Source: Pseudokineococcus lusitanus
GTDB taxonomy: Bacteria; Actinomycetota; Actinomycetes; Actinomycetales; Quadrisphaeraceae
NCBI RefSeq assembly: GCF_003751265.1
Contig: NZ_RJKN01000001.1
Location: 124,001 to 188,000, forward strand
Direction of reading: 5' to 3'
Length of the DNA stretch: 64,000 nt
The notes beneath the pieces were generated by a model. It did no database searches. It worked only from the letters and a program-made list of their open reading frames with translations, and was not told the origin of the DNA. Below, piece after piece: positions 48,872 through 57,475 of the stretch (its first letter is position 1; every line of letters starts with the position of its first letter). The position numbers were made by a program, and so were the translations under genes.

Positions 48872-50713
48872 TCAGTGCTTCGTCGCGTACATCGCCTCGA
48901 TGTCGTCGGCGAACTCGGCGAGGACGACGGGCCGCTTGACCTTCATGCTCGGGGTCAGCTGGCCGCCCTCCTCGGTGAGGTCCACGGGGAGCACGCGGAG
49001 ACGCTTGATCCCCTCGGCGGAGGAGACGGTGGAGTTGGCCGTGTCCACGGCCCCGCGCAGCTCGGCGAGGAGGTCCGCGTCCTCGGTCAGCTCGGCCACG
49101 GGCTTCTCCGGCCGGCCCTTCTGCTGCAGCCAGGCGGCGACGGACTCGGCGTCGAGCGTCACGAGGGCGCCGATGCTGCTGCGCCCGTCGCCCACGACGA
49201 CGGCCTGGCTGACGAGCGGGTGCGCGCGCAGGCTGTCCTCGAGCGGGCCCGGCGAGACGTTCTTGCCCGACGACGTCACGAGGATGTCCTTGGACCGGCC
49301 GGTGATGGTGAGGAAGCCGTCGGCGTCGAGCGCGCCGAGGTCGCCGGTGGCGAACCAGCCGTCCTCGCCGAGCACGGCGGCCGTCGCCTCCGGGTTGCCC
49401 AGGTACTCGCGGAAGACGTGGCCGCCGCGCAGCAGCACCTCGCCGGCGTCGGAGATGCGGACCTCGAAGCCGGGCAGCGCCCGCCCGACCGTGCCGACGC
49501 GCTGCTGCGTGGGCGTGTTGACGGTGGCGGCGGCCGTCGTCTCGGTGAGGCCGTAGCCCTCGAGGATCGTCACGCCGATGCCGCGGAAGAAGTGCCCGAG
49601 GCGCTCGCCGAGCGGCGCGCCGCCGGACACCGCCCACTCCGCCTGCCCACCGAGCGCGGCGCGGAGCTTGACGTAGACGAGGCGGTCGAAGAGCGCGTGC
49701 TGCGCCCGCAGGAGCAGCCCCGGCCCGCCGGTGTCCTGGGCCCGGCTCCAGGCGCCCGCCACGTCGGCGGCGCGCTGGAAGATTGTGCCCTTGCCCTCCG
49801 TCGTGGCCCGGCGCCGCGCGGTCTCGTAGACGCGCTCGAAGACGCGCGGGACGGCGAGGACGAAGGTGGGTCGGAAGGTCGGCAGGTCGCGCGTCACGCG
49901 CGCGACGTCGCTGTGCCCCACCCGGATCCGCGCCATGAGCACGGCCACCTGGATCATCCGCCCGAAGACGTGGGCCAGCGGCAGGAAGAGGAGCGTCGAC
50001 GAGCGCGGGTCGCGGAACAGCTCCGGGAGGAGCTCGACGGCGGTGCCGCACTCCACGAGGAAGTTGCCGTGGGTGAGCACGCAGCCCTTGGGCCGGCCCG
50101 TCGTCCCCGACGTGTAGATGAGGGTGGCGACGTCGTCGCGCCCCAGGGCGGCCCGGCGGCGGGCCAGCTCGGCGCGCCCCTCCTCGGCCCCCGCACGGCC
50201 CCCGGCGACGAGGTCGGCCAGCGAGCCGAGCGTGCTGCTGGCACCGCCGTCGACGACCCACGCCTCGCGCAGGGCCGGCAGGTCCTCGCGCACGGCGGCG
50301 AGGGTGCGGGCGTGGCCCGGCGTCTCGACGACGCAGGCCACGGCCCCGGAGTCCTGGAGGATCCAGCGCAGCTGGTCGGGCGCGCTCGTCTCGTAGACGG
50401 GGACGACGACGGCGCCGGCCAGCCAGCAGGCCGCGTCGACGAGCGTCCACTCGTAGCGGGTCCGGGCCATGAGCCCCACGCGGTCGCCGGGCTGCACGCC
50501 CGCCGCGAGCAGCCCCAGCGCCACGCCCTCGGCCTCGTCGTGGAAGGCCTTCGCCGACACCGGCGCCCAGCCGTCGCCCGAGCGGCGGGCGAGCACCTCG
50601 CGGCCCGGCTCCTCGGCCGCGGCCCGCACGACGACGTCCGCCAGGTTCGCGGGAGCGTCGTCCTGCCACCACCAGCGCCGTCCGGAGGGGGCGGTCTGCT
50701 GCGGTGCGCTCAT
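48872..50713 (-). CDS. Long-chain fatty acid--CoA ligase (FadD15-like)
   Basis: 613 residues. The AMP-binding P-loop is LIYTSGTTGRPKGCVLTHGN; other core motifs are LLFLPLAHVFGRMIQ, ILEGYGLTETTAAATVNTP, DGWFATGDLGALDADGFLTI and GRSKDILVTSSGKNVSPGPL, all typical of bacterial long-chain acyl-CoA synthetases. It activates fatty acids with ATP and CoA. TAGGCT (complement of 50721-50726) is seven bases before ATG 50713, so the mRNA is probably leaderless. It is monocistronic, divergent from the AI-2E-type gene. Confidence 0.93.
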   Translation of the reverse strand: MSAPQQTAPSGRRWWWQDDAPANLADVVVRAAAEEPGREVLARRSGDGWAPVSAKAFHDEAEGVALGLLAAGVQPGDRVGLMARTRYEWTLVDAACWLAGAVVVPVYETSAPDQLRWILQDSGAVACVVETPGHARTLAAVREDLPALREAWVVDGGASSTLGSLADLVAGGRAGAEEGRAELARRRAALGRDDVATLIYTSGTTGRPKGCVLTHGNFLVECGTAVELLPELFRDPRSSTLLFLPLAHVFGRMIQVAVLMARIRVGHSDVARVTRDLPTFRPTFVLAVPRVFERVYETARRRATTEGKGTIFQRAADVAGAWSRAQDTGGPGLLLRAQHALFDRLVYVKLRAALGGQAEWAVSGGAPLGERLGHFFRGIGVTILEGYGLTETTAAATVNTPTQQRVGTVGRALPGFEVRISDAGEVLLRGGHVFREYLGNPEATAAVLGEDGWFATGDLGALDADGFLTITGRSKDILVTSSGKNVSPGPLEDSLRAHPLVSQAVVVGDGRSSIGALVTLDAESVAAWLQQKGRPEKPVAELTEDADLLAELRGAVDTANSTVSSAEGIKRLRVLPVDLTEEGGQLTPSMKVKRPVVLAEFADDIEAMYATKH

Positions 50714-50883
50714 GGGGCGCAGCCTAGGAGGTCGGCGCGGGCCGGGGGAGGGGACGGGGCGCCCCGTCCCGGTGACGTCGCGTGCCCGCGGCACGGGTCC
50801 GCGGTCGCCCCCGCCCCCGCGCAGGCACCAGAGTGGCCCCCGCGCCCGGGGACCCGCGGGCGTGCGACGTCAGGAGAACACCC

Positions 50884-52311
50884 ATGAGCATCCTCGACCG
50901 GCTGCGCGGCGCCCGGCGCCGGCAGGCCCCCGCGGAGGCCGCCGTCCACCACCCCGAGCACGAGCCCGCCGCCGTGCCCGGGACGACGCCCCCGCCGCCG
51001 TCCGCCGACGTGCAGCCCTCGCGCCGCCCCGGGGCCCGCCCGGCCGGGCCCCGGCCGGAGGACCGCGTGGACGCCGTCGTCGAGATGCGCCCGTCGAGCA
51101 AGCAGCCGCGCACGCGGTTCGGCCAGCTGGAGCGGGCGGCCACGGCCGTCGCCCTGTGGGTGCTGCGGGTCCTCGTCATCGTCGCCGGCCTCGTGGGCCT
51201 GGTGTGGGTCCTGCGCGAGACCTGGTCGATCGTCCTGCCGGTCGTCCTCGCGCTCATCCTCACGACGGTGCTGTACCCGCTGGCCCGGCTCCTGCGCCGG
51301 CACATGCCCGACGCGCTCGCGGCCCTCGTCGTGCTGCTCCTGTTCTTCGGCGCGATCATCGGGCTCTTCTCGGTCCTCATCCCCCGGGTGATCGACCAGG
51401 CGAGCGGCCTGTCGGACCAGGTGGTGTCCGGCTTCGAGCGCCTCCAGCAGACCTTCGTCTCCGCGACCCAGGACGGTTTCCTCGGCATCGAGGGCGACCA
51501 GATCAGCACGTGGGTCGACCAGGGCGTCGAGCGCGTGCAGCAGAACGCGCAGACCATCGCGAGCTCGGTGGGGTCCGGCCTGCTCACGGGGCTCTTCAGC
51601 GTCGGGTCCGGCCTCGTGACGTTCCTCCTCGTGCTCGTCCTCACCTTCTTCTTCCTCAAGGACGGCCACCGCTTCCTGCCGTGGCTGCACCTCTGGACGG
51701 GGACCCGCGTCGCGGAGCACGCCGACGCGCTGCTCGGCCGCACGTGGAAGACGCTCGGCGGCTACATCGGCTCCCAGGCCGCCGTGGCGCTCGTGGACGC
51801 CGTCTTCATCGGCCTCGGGCTCTTCTTCCTCGACGTGCCCTTCGCCCTGCCGCTGGCCGTCCTCATCTTCTTCGCCGCCTTCATCCCCATCGTCGGTGCG
51901 GTGACGACCGGGGCGCTCGCCGTCCTCGTCGCCCTCTTCGCCAACGGCCTGACGAACGCGTTGATCGTCCTCGGCATCGTGCTGCTCGTGCAGCAGCTGG
52001 AGAGCAACGTGCTCCAGCCGGTCCTCGTCGGCAAGACCCTCGCGCTGCACCCCGCCGTCGTCATCGGCTCGGTCACCGTCGGCGGCACGCTCTTCGGCAT
52101 CATCGGCGCCTTCCTCGCCGTGCCCATCGCGGCGGTGGGGACCGTCGCCCTGCGCTACGTGCGGGAGGCGGTGCGCGGCGAGGAGCCGCAGAAGGACCAC
52201 GGCGACGGCGACGGCTCGGCGCCGATGGGCGGGGAGACCGGGAAGAAGGTCGACGAGGTCTCGAAGCGCAAGGACGCCGACGCGCGCGACGTCGTCGACC
52301 AGCAGGCCTGA
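50884..52311 (+). CDS. AI-2E family transporter
   Basis: 475 residues. A Pro/Arg-rich cytoplasmic N-terminus of about 80 residues precedes eight or so membrane helices: SIVLPVVLALILTTVLYPLA, LVVLLLFFGAIIGLFSVLIP, LLVLVLTFFFLKDGHRFLPW, and the conserved block FIPIVGAVTTGALAVLVALF with QQLESNVLQPVLVGKTLALH. The family includes TqsA and sodium/proton antiporters; the substrate is unknown. ATG 50884 has CAGGAGAAC seven bases upstream. The tail is charged. It ends at a hairpin shared with the next convergent gene. Confidence 0.92.
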   Translation: MSILDRLRGARRRQAPAEAAVHHPEHEPAAVPGTTPPPPSADVQPSRRPGARPAGPRPEDRVDAVVEMRPSSKQPRTRFGQLERAATAVALWVLRVLVIVAGLVGLVWVLRETWSIVLPVVLALILTTVLYPLARLLRRHMPDALAALVVLLLFFGAIIGLFSVLIPRVIDQASGLSDQVVSGFERLQQTFVSATQDGFLGIEGDQISTWVDQGVERVQQNAQTIASSVGSGLLTGLFSVGSGLVTFLLVLVLTFFFLKDGHRFLPWLHLWTGTRVAEHADALLGRTWKTLGGYIGSQAAVALVDAVFIGLGLFFLDVPFALPLAVLIFFAAFIPIVGAVTTGALAVLVALFANGLTNALIVLGIVLLVQQLESNVLQPVLVGKTLALHPAVVIGSVTVGGTLFGIIGAFLAVPIAAVGTVALRYVREAVRGEEPQKDHGDGDGSAPMGGETGKKVDEVSKRKDADARDVVDQQA

Positions 52312-52317
52312 CGCGCC

Positions 52318-52352
52318 GCGTCGACGTCGCCCTCAGACGGCGACGTCGACGC
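52318..52352. terminator. Bidirectional hairpin between convergent genes
   Basis: Perfect 14-bp arms gcgtcgacgtcgcc (52318-52331) and ggcgacgtcgacgc (52339-52352) with a seven-base loop. The right arm encodes the last residues of the convergent gene. Confidence 0.75.
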
Positions 52353-53313
52353 GGAACAGGCGCCGGGGGTCCTGCAGCCGGGCCGGCGGCAGGACCGCCG
52401 ACCGCGCGACCCGCCCGCCCCACCGCACGGCCCGGCGGTGCGGCGCCGGGGCGCCCTTGCGCGGGACGAAGGTGTACTCGCCGACGACCTCGCCGACGAG
52501 CAGCGCCTGCTCGCCCTCGATGGGCAGCCCCACCTCGTCGCCGACGGCGACGTCGTGCACGAGCGCCTCGAGCTGCCGCAGCTCCTTGCCGGGCCGGCGC
52601 TCGGGGTGCACCCGGCGCAGGAGGGCGCGGACGTCCGCGGGGGGCACCTCCTTCGGCTCCTCGTCCTTGGCCGCCGCCTTCTCGGCGGCCGCGGCCTCGG
52701 CGAGGCGCTGCGTCTCCGCCACCCCCTCGACGACGTCGACGTCGACGCCCGAGCCGGTGGACAGGCCGATGACGCCGTCCGCGAGGAAGGCCACGAGGGT
52801 CTCGGCGTCGCCCGGCCGGACCACCCACAGCGGACGGCCCTCGGGCCGCTCGACGGGCGCGGGCTCGCGCGGCTCGGGCCAGGAGTACGGGAGGTCGTCG
52901 GGCTCCTCGTCGCCGAAGAACGGCCGGTAGGTCTCCGGCTCCTTGCGCAGCAGCGCCGAGCGGTGGCTCTGGTGCACCGCCTCGTCGCCCAGCCAGGACG
53001 GCAGCAGGCCGGCGGCTGCCAGCTCCTCCTGGGGGACGCCGACGACCTCGGGCGCGAACTCCCCGATGAGCTCCGCCGTCCCGTCGGCGTGGCCGCGGCC
53101 CTGCCAGGCGTCGACGCACGCGAGCCCGTAGGAGACGAGCGCCGGCGTGCAGCCGCGCCACATGAGCACCGCGGGGTGGCTCGCCCAGCCGTAGTCGGGC
53201 AGCTCCAGCGCCCGGAGGATCTGCAGCGTCTCGACCCGCTGCTTGCCCAGCCGGGGGGAGTCGAGCACCTCGGCGCTGCGGGCGAAGTCGGCGTAGGGGA
53301 GGAACGTCTGCAC
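52333..53313 (-). CDS. MSMEG_6728-like protein (Pyr_excise-type N-domain) with EVE-like C-domain
   Basis: 326 residues. The N-terminal half (about 1-135: MQTFLPYADFARSAEVLDSP, LGKQRVETLQILRAL, YGWASHPAVLMWRG) resembles the MSMEG_6728 family, related to pyrimidine-dimer DNA glycosylases. The C-terminal half (about 150-326: LWVVRPGDAETLVAFLADGV, ELRQLEALVHDVAVGDEVGL, ALLVGEVVGEYTFVPRKG, HRRAVRWGGRVARS) looks like the EVE/PUA-like domain found at the N-terminus of some restriction-system proteins, which binds modified bases. Function is therefore likely in DNA base damage or modification, but unproven. GTG 53313 is chosen because it begins the conserved QTFLPY block. Confidence 0.75.
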   Translation of the reverse strand: MQTFLPYADFARSAEVLDSPRLGKQRVETLQILRALELPDYGWASHPAVLMWRGCTPALVSYGLACVDAWQGRGHADGTAELIGEFAPEVVGVPQEELAAAGLLPSWLGDEAVHQSHRSALLRKEPETYRPFFGDEEPDDLPYSWPEPREPAPVERPEGRPLWVVRPGDAETLVAFLADGVIGLSTGSGVDVDVVEGVAETQRLAEAAAAEKAAAKDEEPKEVPPADVRALLRRVHPERRPGKELRQLEALVHDVAVGDEVGLPIEGEQALLVGEVVGEYTFVPRKGAPAPHRRAVRWGGRVARSAVLPPARLQDPRRLFRVDVAV

Positions 53314-53389
53314 GGGGCCATCCTCGCCGGGACGGGCGTCGCCCGCGCCCGCGGAGCCCGGGTGGCCGGCGCCGCCGTACGGTCGGCGC

Positions 53390-54280
53390 GTGGACGCCCC
53401 TGCCGCCCTGCGCGCCGCCCACCTCGTCGACGCGTCCACGCTGGCCGCGCTCCTCGCCGGCGACGCGCCGCCGGTCGTCCTCGACGTCCGGTGGGCGCTG
53501 GGGGCGCCGGACGGGCGGGCCACGCACCGCGCCGCCCGGGTGCCGGGCTCGACCTACGTCGACCTGGAGACCGAGCTGGCCGGCCACGGGGCGCCGACCG
53601 ACGGTCGCCACCCGCTGCCCGACGTCGCCGACCTGCAGGCCGCGGCCCGGCGCTGGGGCGTGGGCGCGGGGCAGGCGGTCGTCGTCCTCGACGACGTCGC
53701 GGGCCTGTCCGCCGCCCGGGCCTGGTGGCTGCTGCGGTGGGCCGGCCTCGCCGACGTCCGGCTGCTCGACGGTGGCCTCGCGGCCTGGCGGGCGGCGGGG
53801 CTGCCCCTGGCGTCGAGCGACCCCGTGGCGCCGGCACCGGGCGACGTCGTCCTCCGCGGCGGCGCGCTGCCGACGGTCGACGCCGACGGCGCCGCGGCCC
53901 TCGCCTCCCGGGGGCGGCTGCTCGACGTGCGGGCGGGGGAGCGCTACCGCGGCGAGACCGAGCCGGTGGACCCGCGGGCCGGCCACGTCCCCGGCGCGCT
54001 GAGCGCCCCGACGGCCGAGACGCTCGACGCCGCAGGCGCTCTCGTGCCGTCGACGACGCTCGACGAGCGGTTCGCCGCGCTCGGGACGGCCCCGGGGGAG
54101 CGGGTGGGGGTCTCGTGCGGGTCGGGCGTCACCGCGGCCCACGCCGCCCTCACGCTCGTGCTGTCCGGGCGGGAGCCGGTGCTGTTCCCGGGCTCGTGGT
54201 CGGCGTGGGCCAACGACCCGGCCCGCCCCGTGGCCGTGGGGGCCGAGCCGTGGGGGAGCGACGGCCCGACCTCGGCGTGA
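53390..54280 (+). CDS. Sulfurtransferase with two rhodanese domains
   Basis: 296 residues. Domain 1 (about 10-140) contains VLDVRWALGAPDGRATHRAA and RVPGSTYVDLETELAG but has Asp (VVVLDDVAG) where the active domain has its Cys. Domain 2 (about 160-285) keeps LLDVRAGERYRGETEPVDPR, GHVPGALSAP and the catalytic loop SCGSGVTA. This is the 3-mercaptopyruvate/thiosulfate sulfurtransferase layout. TACGGT (53378-53383) is six bases before GTG 53390, a leaderless-type start. It is divergent from the MSMEG_6728-like gene with a 76-bp gap. Confidence 0.92.
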   Translation: MDAPAALRAAHLVDASTLAALLAGDAPPVVLDVRWALGAPDGRATHRAARVPGSTYVDLETELAGHGAPTDGRHPLPDVADLQAAARRWGVGAGQAVVVLDDVAGLSAARAWWLLRWAGLADVRLLDGGLAAWRAAGLPLASSDPVAPAPGDVVLRGGALPTVDADGAAALASRGRLLDVRAGERYRGETEPVDPRAGHVPGALSAPTAETLDAAGALVPSTTLDERFAALGTAPGERVGVSCGSGVTAAHAALTLVLSGREPVLFPGSWSAWANDPARPVAVGAEPWGSDGPTSA

Positions 54281-54301
54281 GGCCGGCCCGGTCGGCCCCG
54301 G

Positions 54302-54748
54302 TCAGGCAGGGGCGCCGGCGAGGGCGCCCGGGGGGCGCTGCATCGGCGGGACGTCGTGGCCCGGCACGTGCGGCACGGGCTCGGAGAGGTCGGCGCCGAG
54401 CGCGACCTGCCGGTTGTCGGCGTCGACGTGGACGACGCGGGGGGAGTGGCCCGCCCGCTCGGCCTCCTCGAGCTCCACGTAGCTCATGATGATCACGAGG
54501 TCGCCGGGCGAGACGAGGTGCGCGGCAGCGCCGTTGATGCAGATCTGACCCCCGCCGGGCTCGCCGAGGATGACGTAGGTGACGAGGCGCGCGCCGTTGG
54601 TGACGTCGACGACGTGGACCTGCTCGCCCTCGACGAGGTCCGCCGCGGACGCCAGCTCGGCGTCGATGGTGATGGAGCCGACGTAGTCGAGGTCGGCCTC
54701 CGTCACCGTCGCGCGGTGGATCTTGCCGTTGACCACTGTGCGGCGCAT
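54302..54748 (-). CDS. panD: Aspartate 1-decarboxylase precursor
   Basis: 148 residues. [20 protein letters not shown] and DYVGSITID include the Gly24-Ser25 self-cleavage site that generates the pyruvoyl group; later [30 protein letters not shown] and [10 protein letters not shown] are the PanD core. It makes beta-alanine for pantothenate. The last 30 residues ([19 protein letters not shown]) form a Pro-rich extension beyond the usual length of 117-139. No other pantothenate gene is adjacent. ATG 54748 follows GGAGGGACGG. Confidence 0.94.
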   Translation of the reverse strand: MRRTVVNGKIHRATVTEADLDYVGSITIDAELASAADLVEGEQVHVVDVTNGARLVTYVILGEPGGGQICINGAAAHLVSPGDLVIIMSYVELEEAERAGHSPRVVHVDADNRQVALGADLSEPVPHVPGHDVPPMQRPPGALAGAPA

Positions 54749-54918
54749 GGGTGCCGTCCCTCCCGTCGTCGGCCCGTGCCCCGCGTGCTGCAGGGCGTCC
54801 CCTGGACCCGGCGAGCGTAACGACCACGGGGCCCTGGTCCTTCCGTGGTCACGGGGCGCCGCGGCCCCCGCGACGGGCGGGGACCGCGCCCCGTCGTCAG
54901 AGGACGGTCCCGCCGGTC

Positions 54919-55212
54919 TCAGTCTTGGCGGTCGCGGGGCGTCGTCGTGAGGGCCAGCACGAGGCCGAGGGCGGCGACGAGCCCGACGACGACGCACGCC
55001 ACGAGCAGCCCGTGGTCGCGGGCGAGCATCGGGCACGCGGCGGGCGCGTCGTCGTCAGGGCACGTACGCCACGGCTGGAGCACGAGCAGTGCGAAGCCGC
55101 CGGCGCACAGGACGCCCACGGCGGCCGAGACGCCGACGACGACGGCTCGCCACCGGCCCCGGGTCGGGCCCGTCCGGTGCGGCGTCGGTCGGGCGGCGGT
55201 CGGCGGTGGCAC
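54919..55212 (-). CDS. Small two-helix membrane protein, unknown
   Basis: 97 residues, no family recognised. Two membrane helices ([20 protein letters not shown] and [20 protein letters not shown]) flank an extracytoplasmic loop with two cysteines ([15 protein letters not shown]) that could form a disulfide. The start is GTG 55212; GAGGAGCC precedes it. It is divergent from the lipoprotein gene, and the 183-bp gap between them holds an AT-rich dyad and a hairpin. Confidence 0.6.
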   Translation of the reverse strand: MPPPTAARPTPHRTGPTRGRWRAVVVGVSAAVGVLCAGGFALLVLQPWRTCPDDDAPAACPMLARDHGLLVACVVVGLVAALGLVLALTTTPRDRQD

Positions 55213-55294
55213 GGTGGGCTCCTCGGGGAGGTCGGCGGGGCTGCATCGTGGCCGCCCGCCCCTCTCGGCGTCCTGAGAAGCCGTGATGTCGAGC

Positions 55295-55316
55295 GCCGAT
55301 AATGAACGTTATGACA
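55295..55316 (+). promoter_or_regulatory. AT-rich dyad, possible operator (copy 1)
   Basis: GCCGATAATGAACGTTATGACA stands out in GC-rich DNA. ATAATG and CGTTAT form an imperfect dyad. A near match occurs in the opposite orientation at 57476-57497. General appearance is of a Fur/Zur-type or similar operator, which is inference only. It lies about 80 bases upstream of the lipoprotein start. Confidence 0.45.
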
Positions 55317-55375
55317 TCACAGTGCCGGGTCAACGGCGGGCACCCCTCCCCGCACGACCGGGAACCCGACCCACT

Positions 55376-55395
55376 GCCGCTGCGTCAGCAGCGGC
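55376..55395 (+). promoter_or_regulatory. Hairpin abutting the lipoprotein start codon
   Basis: GCCGCTG (55376-55382) and CAGCGGC (55389-55395) form a perfect 7-bp stem that ends on the base before ATG 55396. No ribosome site is visible. The stem could limit initiation unless opened. Confidence 0.5.
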
Positions 55396-56166
55396 ATGAC
55401 GACGACGTCGCCCCTCCCTCGCGCCGGCGTGCTCGTGGCGGTCGGCACGCTGCTGGCCCTCGCGGGCTGCGGCACGCCCGACGCCGCACCACCGGCCGAC
55501 CCCGGCCCGACCACCGTGCGCGTCGAGGCGACCCGTCCCACGTCCGGGACGTCGGGCCCGCTGCCGCCCCTGCCGTCCGCCGAGGAGGTCGTGGCCGCCC
55601 GGGACGTCGAGCACCCGATCGACGGCGAGATGGGCACCGAGCCCGAGGTGCGGAAGCTCTTCCCGGGCATGACGTCGGACGAGGTGCTCTCCACGCTGCG
55701 GGCCCAGATCCGCGTCGGTGACGCGGGTCGGGCGCTCGGCGAGCTGGCACCCGCCGACTACGCCGACGTCGGGCTCGAGGACGGCGGCGTCTCCCCCGTC
55801 ATCTTCATGCTGACGCCCCGCGGCGTGGAGCTCGCCGAGGAGGTCGCGCGGCTGTCCGACCTGGACGCCGAGGTCCGCCTCACCACGACCACCGGCGCCG
55901 CGCTGGGCGAGGCCTCCGGGCTGCTCCAGGCGGACGAGACGCTGCAGGACCTGGACCTCGACGTCCGGTCCGAGGTGCACGGCCTGGCGGTCGACGTCGA
56001 GCACGACGACCACGCGGCCGCCGTGGCCCGGGTCCGGGCGCTCCGCCTGCCCGCCCCCGTCGACGTGGTGCCTGTCGACGAGGTCGTCGAGGAGGTGTTC
56101 TGCCACGAGGGCGGCTGCGTCGGCCACGACGGCGCGGCCGTGTCGCTCGACGCGCCCGGCGGCTGA
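55396..56166 (+). CDS. Putative lipoprotein, unknown function
   Basis: 256 residues, no family recognised. A lipoprotein signal ends LLALAGC (Cys25), then a Pro/Thr-rich linker and an alpha/beta-looking domain (about 55-250). The C-terminal end has a small Cys/His cluster, EEVFCHEGGCVGHDG, and earlier VEHDDH, which could bind metal. Together with the upstream AT-rich dyad this hints at metal or redox control, but that is speculation. ATG 55396 is chosen because the signal peptide begins there. It lies 64 bases upstream of the dehydrogenase-like gene, separated by a 12-bp tandem repeat. Confidence 0.7.
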   Translation: MTTTSPLPRAGVLVAVGTLLALAGCGTPDAAPPADPGPTTVRVEATRPTSGTSGPLPPLPSAEEVVAARDVEHPIDGEMGTEPEVRKLFPGMTSDEVLSTLRAQIRVGDAGRALGELAPADYADVGLEDGGVSPVIFMLTPRGVELAEEVARLSDLDAEVRLTTTTGAALGEASGLLQADETLQDLDLDVRSEVHGLAVDVEHDDHAAAVARVRALRLPAPVDVVPVDEVVEEVFCHEGGCVGHDGAAVSLDAPGG

Positions 56167-56171
56167 GCCTC

Positions 56172-56205
56172 CGGTCCGTCGTCCGGTCCGTCGTCCGGTC
56201 CGTCG
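56172..56205. repeat. 12-bp tandem repeat, nearly three copies
   Basis: cggtccgtcgtc occurs in tandem between the lipoprotein and the dehydrogenase-like gene, just before the probable -10 CAGACT (56218-56223). Confidence 0.8.
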
Positions 56206-56230
56206 ACCCGGGCCGGGCAGACTGCCGTCC

Positions 56231-57340
56231 GTGAGCCTCTCGTCGTCCGGGACAGGTCCGGCGCACCCGGTGCCGCCCCGACCGGTGACCGTCGTCGTGT
56301 GCGGGCTCGGGTCGGTGGGGTCCGCGCTCCTCCGCCTCGTCGCGGCGAGGGTCGAGCAGGTGCGGCGGCAGCACGGCGTGCGGCTCGTGGTCGTGGGCGT
56401 CGTCGACTCCCGCGGCGCCGCCCTCGACGCGGCGGGCCTCGACGTGCCGACCGTCCTCGCCACCAAGGAGGGCGGGGCGTCGGTCGGGGACCTCCCCGAC
56501 GTCGGCGTCCCGGGCGCGGACGCCGCCCAGGTGCTGTCCCGGCTCGGGGCCGCCGGGCACCCGGTGGACGTGGTGGTCGAGGCCGGCCCCGCCGACCTGC
56601 GCACCGGCGGCGCGGGCCTGGCGGCGGTGCTGGCCGCCCGCGCCGCCGGGGCCGCCGTCGTGCTGGCCAACAAGGCCCCGCTCGCCCTCGCCTGGGAGCA
56701 GGTCGTCGAGGCCCCGGGACCGGCGGTCCGGTACAGCGCCTGCGTGGGCGCGGCGCTGCCCACCGTCGACCTCCTGCGGTCCGTCGCGGTCTCCGCCTCC
56801 CCGGTCCGGCTGGAGGTGGTCCTCAACAGCACCTGCCAACGGGTGCTGGGCGACGTCGAGGCCGGCCTGAGCGCCGCGGAGGCCGTGGCGGCCGCGCAGG
56901 CGGCGGGCCTCGCCGAGGCCGACCCCTACCTCGACGTCGACGGGACGGACACCGCCGTCAAGCTCGTCGTCCTCATGGCCGCCCTCGGGCACCGGGTGCG
57001 GCTGGACGAGGTGTCCGTCACCGGCGTCCGGGAGGTGACGGCGGACCTCGCCACCCGGGCCCGGGAGCGGGGGGAGATCCTCGTGCTGATGGGGACGGCC
57101 GTGCCCGCGCCGCGTCCCCGGGAGGGCTGGACGCTCGAGGTGGCACCGGTAGCACTCCCCCGTCACCACCCGTTGGCGCGGATGGACCGCCACGAGACGG
57201 GCCTCGTCGTCCACACCGACGTCGCCGGCACCATCGCCGCCAGCGGGCGGCACGAGGACGTCACCGCGACCGCCGCCGCCGTGCTCCGTGACGTTCTCGT
57301 CGTCGCAGGGACGTCGACCCCCCACGCACCCCGGCCTTGA
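56231..57340 (+). CDS. Homoserine dehydrogenase-like oxidoreductase
   Basis: 369 residues. VTVVVCGLGSVGSALLRLVA is an NAD(P)-binding Rossmann motif; VVLANKAPLALAWEQ, VLNSTCQRVLGDVEAGLSAA, ADPYLDVDGTDTAVKLVVLM follow the homoserine dehydrogenase pattern, including the two key lysines. There is no C-terminal ACT domain and STCQ replaces the usual GTTN/STCN segment, so it may be a secondary paralogue acting on homoserine or a similar substrate. CAGACT is seven bases before GTG 56231. No threonine pathway genes are nearby. It marks the left border of the accessory stretch. Confidence 0.8.
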   Translation: MSLSSSGTGPAHPVPPRPVTVVVCGLGSVGSALLRLVAARVEQVRRQHGVRLVVVGVVDSRGAALDAAGLDVPTVLATKEGGASVGDLPDVGVPGADAAQVLSRLGAAGHPVDVVVEAGPADLRTGGAGLAAVLAARAAGAAVVLANKAPLALAWEQVVEAPGPAVRYSACVGAALPTVDLLRSVAVSASPVRLEVVLNSTCQRVLGDVEAGLSAAEAVAAAQAAGLAEADPYLDVDGTDTAVKLVVLMAALGHRVRLDEVSVTGVREVTADLATRARERGEILVLMGTAVPAPRPREGWTLEVAPVALPRHHPLARMDRHETGLVVHTDVAGTIAASGRHEDVTATAAAVLRDVLVVAGTSTPHAPRP

Positions 57341-57364
57341 GGGCCGAGCACCGCCGGACGGGTG

Positions 57365-57445
57365 TCACACGGCGGCGGCCCCATCTGCGCGGCGCACGTG
57401 CACCAGGACCGCCGCGGCGACCGCGGCCAGCTCCCCCTCGGCCAT
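57365..57445 (-). other. Possible short ORF, carboxylase epsilon-subunit-like remnant
   Basis: A 26-residue frame starting MAEGELAAVAAAVLVHVRRA resembles the C-terminal helix of actinobacterial acyl-CoA carboxylase epsilon subunits (ELAALVAVL pattern). It begins 31 bases downstream of the second AT-rich dyad but lacks a clear ribosome site. It could be the remnant of a gene cut at the island border, or chance. Confidence 0.2.
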
Positions 57446-57475
57446 TCCAAAGCCGCACGAAGGAGGCACCCGTAC

